Shown here in pieces: positions 28,664 to 36,500 of a DNA stretch of 64,000 nucleotides. The position numbers were made by a program, and so were the translations under genes. The notes under the pieces were generated by a model. It ran no database searches. It saw nothing but the letters and a program-made list of their open reading frames with translations, and had not been told where the DNA came from. Every line of letters starts with the position of its first letter. The stretch's first letter is position 1. The DNA comes from Vibrio coralliilyticus (GTDB lineage: Bacteria > Pseudomonadota > Gammaproteobacteria > Enterobacterales > Vibrionaceae), in assembly GCF_024449095.1 (NCBI RefSeq), contig NZ_CP024627.1:620001-684000 (forward strand), written 5' to 3'.

Positions 28664-29569
28664 ATGAATAAGTGGCCTAGCCTCAAGCAATTACATTATT
28701 TGATAACCCTTCACGAAACACGCCACTTTAGTGAGGCGGCGGAACGGTGCTTCGTGAGTCAGTCAACGCTCAGTAAAGGTATTCAAAACCTCGAAGAGCT
28801 GATTGGTTGCCCTCTTTATGAGAAGAAAGATAAGAAAAGCCCATTAGTGTTTACACTGGCGGGAGAGCAAGTTGTCCAACAAGGGCGTGAACTTCTGGCA
28901 AAAGGACAAGATCTGGTGGAACTTGGTCGTCTTTGTCAGGGAGATGAAATGGAAGGGCAATTGCGTGTTGGCTGTATTCCAACCATTGCGCCTTTTTTAC
29001 TCTGTGATTTGGTGCAGGAAGTGAACCAGCGCTTCCCTTTACTGAATTTACTGCTAAGAGAAGACACCACAACTAATTTACTGGCGGCGCTGCGCCACGG
29101 TGAATTAGATGTACTTATCTTAGCTTTGCCAGTTGATATAGATGGCATGGAAAGCAAAATCGTCGGTAATGATCCATTTCGGATGATCATCAGCCGTAAT
29201 CAGGCCGACGCGATCCAGACCCCGATTAAGTACGATGACCTGCCTGATGAGTTTGTGTTCTTACTGGAAAAAGAACACTGCTTAACAGAGCATGCTGTTT
29301 CTGCCTGCCAGTTGACTAAGAAAGAGAAGATTAACCCATTCTCAGCAACCAGTTTACATACCTTAGTTCAGATGGTTGCCAATGGGTTAGGAACCACCTT
29401 TATCCCCCAGATGGCAATCGATCACGGGTTGATTGATAACCAGAACTTAGTGGTTGTTGATGCTCCTGGGCAGCAAGCACACCGCCATATTGGGCTAGTT
29501 TGGCGCCCTAGTTCTTCAAGAGTGAATACTTTTAATCAACTGGCACAAGTCGTGTCAGAGCTGCTTTAG
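28664..29569 (+). CDS. oxyR2: OxyR2-type peroxide-sensing LysR regulator
   Basis: 301 residues. The N-terminal winged HTH runs RHFSEAAERCFVSQSTLSKG, and the rest is the LysR effector domain. The redox pair is Cys206 and Cys215 (in EHCLTEHAVSAC), with the same spacing of nine as E. coli OxyR Cys199/Cys208. The residue two before the first Cys is Glu204 where E. coli OxyR has Gly. Glu204, Cys206 and Cys215 are the numbers reported for V. vulnificus OxyR2, the H2O2-hypersensitive paralogue (from memory). It should activate the divergent prx2 when oxidised. A second OxyR elsewhere in the genome is expected. Confidence 0.87.
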   Translation: MNKWPSLKQLHYLITLHETRHFSEAAERCFVSQSTLSKGIQNLEELIGCPLYEKKDKKSPLVFTLAGEQVVQQGRELLAKGQDLVELGRLCQGDEMEGQLRVGCIPTIAPFLLCDLVQEVNQRFPLLNLLLREDTTTNLLAALRHGELDVLILALPVDIDGMESKIVGNDPFRMIISRNQADAIQTPIKYDDLPDEFVFLLEKEHCLTEHAVSACQLTKKEKINPFSATSLHTLVQMVANGLGTTFIPQMAIDHGLIDNQNLVVVDAPGQQAHRHIGLVWRPSSSRVNTFNQLAQVVSELL

Positions 29570-29605
29570 CGATAAGTATTAGACCAAATCTCGATGATAC
29601 CTTCC

Positions 29606-29634
29606 AAAAGCACACTAGTTTTAGTGTGCTTTTT
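29606..29634 (+). terminator. Terminator of oxyR2
   Basis: GCACACTA (29610-29617), 4-base loop, TAGTGTGC (29622-29629), then TTTTT; the flanking A-run extends the stem. It starts 37 bases after the oxyR2 stop. Confidence 0.88.
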
Positions 29635-29663
29635 AGCATTTTATTCTGTTGGTGAACTTTAAC

Positions 29664-29679
29664 TTGTAAAATTTTACAA
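29664..29679. promoter_or_regulatory. Perfect 16-bp palindrome upstream of aceB
   Basis: TTGTAAAATTTTACAA reads the same on both strands. A second copy with one pair changed lies 43 bases to the right. Probable dimer-binding site; the regulator is not identifiable from the sequence. Confidence 0.6.
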
Positions 29680-29706
29680 AGAAATCTTGATGAAGCTTTC
29701 ATTAAA

Positions 29707-29722
29707 TTGTGAAATTTCACAG
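29707..29722. promoter_or_regulatory. Second 16-bp palindrome upstream of aceB
   Basis: TTGTGAAATTTCACAG, a near-perfect palindrome (one end base off) of the same TTGTRAAATTTYACAA form as 29664-29679. Its spacing (TGTGA-N4-TCACA) rules out a normal CRP site. Confidence 0.55.
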
Positions 29723-30210
29723 TGTCAATTTTACAGCTCACTAAAAACACTCTGTTTGACCCGCCTCCGTAATAGCCACGAAATCCCCTGTCTGATAAAG
29801 CGATGCCTGATTTACTCGTAAGTTAAACGCGTGTTTGAAACGGTTTTACAGCTCTAATTTTACTGTAATTAAATTACGTAACTAGTTACATTTTGGTGAT
29901 CAAAATCAACAACTTATGGGCAGCGGAATAAAACTTTGAATTTAGTCGATAGGCTACTTTAGGACTTTTGCTCTACCGTATGTTGGTGTAGTTTAAATGA
30001 AGGCTCTGTAAGACTTATGTCTAGATTGAAAAGGCAAACCAAGTTAGCCAAGGTAGAGCTCACAAGACAAAATAAACGAAGAAAGCAGTGATCAATTAGG
30101 ATGTTTGATTGTTGTTTTATAGTTACAAATGTAACTCTTCGAAAATTAGAGCAACCACTGATACAACCCAGAACAGTCATCGTTGTATCGGAGCGTTAAA
30201 GGAAGAGAAT

Positions 30211-31857
30211 ATGCTTGCCAACACACCAGATAGAGAAAAAACAACAGCCGAAGCCCAAGAAACCTTACACCAAGAAGGCATGCTTGAAGTGACTGGTACC
30301 CTTTCACCAGAACATCAGGCGATTTTCCCTGTTGAAGCCCAAACCTTTTTATCTCTTCTGTGTGCTCAGTTTGCCAGCCAGACCGATACCTTGCTTTCTC
30401 AACGTGAAGAAAAGCAAGCACGTATCGATGCTGGGGAGCTGCCAGACTTTCTCGAAGATACACAAGATATCAGAGAAGGTAGCTGGAAAATTCTCGGGAT
30501 CCCTCAAGATCTGCAAGACCGCCGCGTAGAAATCACTGGTCCTACTGACCGTAAAATGGTGATTAATGCGCTGAATGCGAACGTGAAAGTGTTCATGGCG
30601 GACTTTGAAGACTCGATGTCCCCCGCATGGGATAAGGTGTTAGATGGTCAAATCAACCTGCGTGACGCGGTAGAGGGCAACATCAGTTACACCAACCCGG
30701 TTAATGGTAAGCAATATGAGTTGAAGGATGATCCAGCGGTTTTGATCTGCCGAGTGCGTGGCTTACACCTAAAAGAAAAACACGTGACGTTTAATGGTGA
30801 GATCATTCCGGGAGCTTTATTCGACTTTGCGCTTTATTTTTACAATAACTACAAAGCGCTAATGAAAAAGGGCAGCGGCCCTTACTTCTACCTACCAAAA
30901 CTGCAATCGTATAAAGAAGCGCAGTGGTGGAGCAAAGTGTTCCATTTTACTGAGGATTACTTTGGCCTAGACACAGGCACTATCAAAGCCACCGTGCTGA
31001 TTGAAACACTGCCAGCCGTATTTGAAATGGATGAGATCCTATTTTCGCTTAAAGAGCATATTGTTGGCCTTAACTGCGGTCGCTGGGATTACATCTTTAG
31101 CTACATCAAAACACTGAAAAAGCACCCAGATCGTGTCCTTCCGGACCGTCAGGTTGTGACCATGGATAAGCCGTTCCTCAATGCCTATTCGCGTTTACTT
31201 ATCCGTACTTGTCATCGTCGTGGTGCATTTGCAATGGGGGGAATGGCAGCATTCATTCCAGCAAAAGATCCACAGGAGAATCAAAAGGTTCTCGACAAAA
31301 TTCAAAACGATAAATCACTGGAAGCAAATAACGGCCATGACGGTACTTGGGTAGCTCACCCTGGATTGGCCAATACAGCAATGGAAGTGTTTGGCAGTGT
31401 TCTGGGTGAGAGAACCAATCAACTTGATGTTTCTCGTTCAGACGATGCGCCAATTACTGCCAATGATCTGCTCGCGCCTTGCCAAGGAGAACGAACAGAG
31501 CAGGGCATGCGCCACAATATTCGAGTGGCACTTCAGTACATTGAAGCTTGGATCTCTGGCAATGGCTGTGTCCCTATCTACGGCTTGATGGAAGACGCCG
31601 CAACAGCAGAAATTTCCCGAGCGTCGATCTGGCAATGGATTCAGCATGGAAAAGCGCTCGACAATGGTCAGGTGGTAACCAAAGCCTTGTTTGAGCAGTA
31701 CCTTAGTGAAGAAATTGACGTCGTGAAAAAAGAAGTTGGAGATGAGCGTTATCAGTCGGGTCGTTTTGAAGAAGCGGCTGAACTGATGACCAAATTGACC
31801 ACCAGCGACGAACTCACGAACTTTTTAACTATTCCAGGTTATGACTACTTGGACTAA
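30211..31857 (+). CDS. aceB: Malate synthase A
   Basis: 548 residues from the ATG at 30211, which has AGGAAGAG upstream; an open frame reaching back to 30109 lacks conservation. It condenses glyoxylate with acetyl-CoA to malate in the glyoxylate shunt. Conserved blocks include VFMADFEDSMSPAWDKVLDGQ, LNCGRWDYIFSYIKT and AFAMGGMAAFIPAKDP, with the later NGHDGTWVAHPGL active-site region intact. The size is that of the A isozyme (about 530-550). It is followed by aceA after 126 bases, forming the aceBA operon for growth on acetate and fatty acids. No aceK was found downstream. Confidence 0.95.
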   Translation: MLANTPDREKTTAEAQETLHQEGMLEVTGTLSPEHQAIFPVEAQTFLSLLCAQFASQTDTLLSQREEKQARIDAGELPDFLEDTQDIREGSWKILGIPQDLQDRRVEITGPTDRKMVINALNANVKVFMADFEDSMSPAWDKVLDGQINLRDAVEGNISYTNPVNGKQYELKDDPAVLICRVRGLHLKEKHVTFNGEIIPGALFDFALYFYNNYKALMKKGSGPYFYLPKLQSYKEAQWWSKVFHFTEDYFGLDTGTIKATVLIETLPAVFEMDEILFSLKEHIVGLNCGRWDYIFSYIKTLKKHPDRVLPDRQVVTMDKPFLNAYSRLLIRTCHRRGAFAMGGMAAFIPAKDPQENQKVLDKIQNDKSLEANNGHDGTWVAHPGLANTAMEVFGSVLGERTNQLDVSRSDDAPITANDLLAPCQGERTEQGMRHNIRVALQYIEAWISGNGCVPIYGLMEDAATAEISRASIWQWIQHGKALDNGQVVTKALFEQYLSEEIDVVKKEVGDERYQSGRFEEAAELMTKLTTSDELTNFLTIPGYDYLD

Positions 31858-31983
31858 TGAATCAATAACAACATCAGTAACGTGAACATTTCGAGGCGGA
31901 GAAGGATGTACCGCCAGAGAAAAATAAAAACAGCGCCCGTATTGTCAACAAATAGCAGCGCACATCAAAAGAGGGATAGACCG

Positions 31984-33297
31984 ATGACTAATTTAACTCG
32001 CCGCCAACAAATCGAAGCTCTTGAAAAAGACTGGGCAACTAACCCACGCTGGAAAAATGTAAAGCGTCCATATACAGCAGAAGAAGTCGTAGAACTGCGC
32101 GGTTCGATGGTGCCAGCCAACACAATCGCACAGCGCGGTGCGGACAAACTGTGGTCTTTGGTCAACGGCGATGCTAAGAAAGGCTACGTAAACTGTTTGG
32201 GTGCACTGACAGGTGGTCAAGCGGTGCAGCAAGCGAAAGCGGGTATTGAAGCGATTTACCTATCGGGTTGGCAGGTAGCGGCTGACAACAATACTGCATC
32301 GACCATGTACCCTGACCAGTCACTTTACCCAGTTGACTCAGTACCTTCTGTGGTTAAGCGCATTAACAACTCATTCCGCCGCGCAGACCAGATTCAATGG
32401 TCAAGCGGTAAGTCTCCTGCAGATGAAGGCGGTATCGATTACTTCCTACCAATTGTTGCAGACGCCGAAGCCGGTTTTGGTGGTGTGCTCAATGCTTACG
32501 AGCTAATGAAGTCGATGATTGACGCAGGTGCGGCAGGTGTTCACTTTGAAGATCAGCTAGCATCCGTGAAGAAATGTGGTCACATGGGCGGTAAGGTTCT
32601 GGTTCCGACTCAAGAAGCAGTGCAGAAGTTAGTTGCTGCACGTCTAGCAGCTGACGTAGCAGGCACCACTACACTGGTTATTGCTCGTACGGATGCAAAC
32701 GCGGCAGACCTACTGACTTCGGACTGCGATCCGTACGATAAAGACTTCATTGTCGGTGAGCGTACTCAAGAAGGGTTCTACCGTGTACGTGCAGGTATTG
32801 ACCAAGCTATCTCTCGCGGCCTAGCTTACGCACCATACGCTGACCTTATCTGGTGTGAAACGGCAACTCCGTGTCTGGAAGAAGCGCGTAAGTTCGCAGA
32901 AGCGATTCACGCTGAATACCCAGACCAGCTGCTTGCGTACAACTGTTCTCCTTCTTTCAACTGGGAGAAGAACTTGGATGCAGAAACCATTGCTAAATTC
33001 CAGCAAGAGCTATCTGACATGGGCTACAAGTACCAGTTCATCACACTAGCGGGTATTCATAATATGTGGTTCAACATGTTCGAACTGGCGCATGACTACG
33101 CACAAGGTGAGGGTATGCGCCACTACGTTGAGAAAGTACAGCGCCCTGAATTCCAGGCGGCAGAGAAAGGCTACACCTTCGTTGCTCACCAGCAAGAGGT
33201 GGGTACAGGCTACTTCGACAAGATGACCAACACCATCCAAGGTGGCAACTCATCAGTCACGGCTCTGACTGGCTCAACAGAAGAGGACCAGTTCTAA
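31984..33297 (+). CDS. aceA: Isocitrate lyase
   Basis: 437 residues from the ATG at 31984 (AGAGGGAT upstream); the frame is open back to 31882 but that part is unlike the family. It splits isocitrate into succinate and glyoxylate. The catalytic loop [11 protein letters not shown] carries the active-site Cys, and [25 protein letters not shown] and [15 protein letters not shown] are conserved binding segments. It is second in the aceBA operon and closed by a strong terminator. Confidence 0.96.
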   Translation: MTNLTRRQQIEALEKDWATNPRWKNVKRPYTAEEVVELRGSMVPANTIAQRGADKLWSLVNGDAKKGYVNCLGALTGGQAVQQAKAGIEAIYLSGWQVAADNNTASTMYPDQSLYPVDSVPSVVKRINNSFRRADQIQWSSGKSPADEGGIDYFLPIVADAEAGFGGVLNAYELMKSMIDAGAAGVHFEDQLASVKKCGHMGGKVLVPTQEAVQKLVAARLAADVAGTTTLVIARTDANAADLLTSDCDPYDKDFIVGERTQEGFYRVRAGIDQAISRGLAYAPYADLIWCETATPCLEEARKFAEAIHAEYPDQLLAYNCSPSFNWEKNLDAETIAKFQQELSDMGYKYQFITLAGIHNMWFNMFELAHDYAQGEGMRHYVEKVQRPEFQAAEKGYTFVAHQQEVGTGYFDKMTNTIQGGNSSVTALTGSTEEDQF

Positions 33298-33383
33298 AGT
33301 ATCCCTGTCATGATGACCAAGGCTCTCTCTTACTAGCCTTCGGTCATCGATATTCTGTTTAGGCATAAACTTTGACATGCTTT

Positions 33384-33409
33384 GAGCGACATTAAGTCGC
33401 TCTTTTTTT
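33384..33409 (+). terminator. Terminator of aceBA
   Basis: GAGCGAC (33384-33390), loop ATTAA, GTCGCTC (33396-33402), then seven T residues. It marks the left border of the AT-rich accessory island. Confidence 0.9.
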
Positions 33410-33556
33410 ATTCAGATATTATTATTTGTATCATTATAATTTATATAAATTCCTTACATGCTTCAAAATAGGCATTTGTTCTGTAAATATTTTGTTGTTT
33501 GGTTATTGTTATTATTGATAATTCACGGCCTTGATGATGATTAATAACCTTATATT

Positions 33557-36500
33557 ATGCGCCGTTTTGCTGTTTTTATTTGTACTCTGTTCTACTCCAT
33601 CACCGTTTTTTCTTCGGAGTCCGGAGTGTCATCAAATGTTATTTCATTACCGAGTGGTCCGGGGACAATACAAGGATTAGGTGAAGGGTTTAAAACTAGA
33701 CTAAATACAGGTTCATCAACGGATACATTATCTATTCAACTACCTAAAGGTAGGAATGATTACTCGCCAAAGCTATCTATACAGTACGATAGTGGATATG
33801 GGAATGGTATTTTAGGTGTTGGAAGGAAATTATCTCTTCCATTTATTCAAAGAAAAACAACAGACGGCTTACCTTCTTATATTGATGGTAATGATTATTT
33901 TGTAAATAATGATGGTGAAGACTTAGTCGCGATTTCTAAGGACGAGTATAGAGCAGAGATCGAAGGGAAATTTCTTCGCTATGTAAAGTTCGGGAATGAA
34001 TGGAATGTATATCTACCAGATGGTTCTTTGTGGAAGTTTGGTAAAGAGCTAGACTCCACTATCTCTAGTGGGGAAAAAACTTTTCGTTGGTATATTGAAA
34101 GCATGCGTGATGCAAATGGAAATCTCGTAGAGTTTAAATATACAAAGCTTGACGAAACGACGGCCGTTTACTTAGAGAGCATTAGCTATAACGATGGAAT
34201 CAGCAAAGTACTTTTTGAGTATGAAATTAGGCCTGATATTTTACTTTCTTATAGATCAACATTCTCTGTAGAAACAAGGTTTAGAATTGAAAACATATCA
34301 ACTTTTAATTACGGGGAGAAGGTTTTTAGTTATGAGTTTAAATACGATAGCATAACTGATTGGAACTCTCTTTCACGTTTAGTAAAAGTTAGAAAAAACG
34401 CAGGTGATGGCTCTATTTATGGCCCTCCTACTAGTTATACTTATACCAGCTTTTCTATAGATAATCCTGTAACCAAGTATGTACCATCAGCAAAAACAAT
34501 CCCATTATCTAGCCCTGATACTGACTTTATTGATATTAATGCTGATGGTTTACCTGATGTAATAAATACTGGCGCATCGAAACATACATATTGGTTAAAT
34601 CAAGGTCTCGGCGACAATCAAGACGTTTCTTTTTCTCCGATGGAGAGAATGGGAACCTACACACGTTTAAAGCTGTCAGATAAACGTGTTAAGTGGGCTG
34701 ATGTTGATGGTAATGGTCGAGTCGATATCCTAACGCTAACTTCAGTTAGCGGACAGTCCTATTCACTTAACACATCTCATAGCTGGGAGGTATCTGCGCG
34801 CTACGGCAGAACAGGGATTAATGCAGACTCAGATTCAGCAAAAATTGTTGATTTAAATAATGATCGACTCCCGGACATTTTTACGACCAACTCTAGTTCA
34901 TCGGGCACCGTTTATTCCCATACCATTTCGATTAACAATGGTAATGGTTGGGATATAGCAACTACGATGCAGATGCCTTTCGGAAGTGAAGGCGTCAAAT
35001 TAGGTAGCCCAGATACTTTTCTCGCAGATATCAATGGGGACAATCTTTCTGATCTTATTCATATAGGTAGAACCAAAATGACTTACTTCCCTGGCAAAGG
35101 AGTGAATGGTTTTGGAGAAGCTATTAATGTCGCTGACTTTAGTGCCATAGGAAAGCAATTGTTTGATACCCGGAGCTTACGACTCTCCGATGTTAACCAT
35201 GATGGTATGGTAGATCTCATTTACCTAAATGGAAAGACAGTGACATTGTGGCCTAACACTGGATATTCGGATGATTCGTCCGAGTGGACATATGGAAAAG
35301 GTCAAACTATCGAGCATGACGGAGGATTTGCTCCAACTGCCGTTAAATTTGCTGATATTGATGGTGATTCTGTTTCCGATATTGTTTGGTATCGTCCGGG
35401 AAAACGTGACAAGTCATTTTCTTATATTTCACTTGCAAATGGAGTTCAAGCCAACTTATTAGCTAGCATAGATAATGGTATAGGTTTAATAACGAATATT
35501 TCTTATGAGCCTAGCTCGAGTCAAATGAAAAAAGAAGAAATGAGGGGAAGCCCATGGAAGGTGGTATCTCCAATTTCCATTCCTGTTGTTAATAGCACTA
35601 TAACTATTGATAAAAGCCGCCCGAAAAAACACCGAGCTAATACACTTTATAGATATTACGATAGTTTTTATTCCCCAGATGAAAGGCGTTTTACAGGGTT
35701 TCTCAAAACTGAAGTGATAGAACCATCTACTCCAAATACTCAAGGCCTAGTTACTAAATACGAATTTCTTTCAGGTAAAGAACAAAAATCCTTGATAGGA
35801 AAAGCTGTTTCAATAACTGTTTCTTCACCAGATAACAAAGTCTATTCACAAGAGAAATTTGACTGGGATACGAAAACTCTATTCAGTGATACATTTGATG
35901 GACGTCAGGTTACTTACTCACATTTATCTAAGTTAGAAAAGCAAGTTATTGAGAAAGGCTCGAAAGAGCCCGTTACTCTCGTATGGGATTACGAATATGA
36001 CAATTATGGAAATCAGACTAGGGAGATGTTTTGGGGAAGATTAGATAACAAGTTTGTTGATGAAAAAGAAACCTTACGTACATTCAGCTCCAGCAATTCA
36101 GAATCAGTAGACAATTGGCAACTAAATCGCCTAACTGAAGAAATTGTGCAAGATGGCTCTAAAAAGGTGCTTTCTAAACAACAATGGCTATTTGACGATG
36201 AAACGCATGCTTTAAGCAATTTAGGACGAGTTACAAATGGTAATCTGACATCCCATGTTCAATGGGTTAATCCCGCTTATTCTAGTGAACGGATTTATAC
36301 TTCGCGTTATAAGCACGACCAGTATGGAAATACCATTCAGATATTAGACCCGTTATATGGAATTGAGCCGGGCCACTATAGGAGCATTCGTTTTAAAGAT
36401 GGCCTCTATCCAGTGTCTGAGGTTATTCAGTTAGGGGGCATTGGACTGTCTGTTTCCGCTGGTTTCGATATGACGCACGGAGTAGTGAGTCATTATACAG

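Larger units (their letters stand above)
29635..30210. other. aceB upstream region with palindrome cluster
   Basis: 576 bases between the oxyR2 terminator and aceB. It contains two related 16-bp palindromes (29664-29679 and 29707-29722) and further TTTTACA half-sites near 29729-29735, 29842-29848 and 29858-29863. Short frames here have no coding look. It should carry the aceBA promoter. Confidence 0.55.

Noticed and set aside
27857..28690. 277-residue form of the peroxiredoxin
   Set aside because: The extra 75 residues have no conserved sequence, and the inner ATG has a strong ribosome site.
29707..29722. CRP site before aceB
   Set aside because: TGTGA and TCACA are separated by four bases, not six.
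31882..33297. 471-residue form of isocitrate lyase
   Set aside because: The extra N-terminus is basic and unlike the family; the ATG at 31984 has a good ribosome site.
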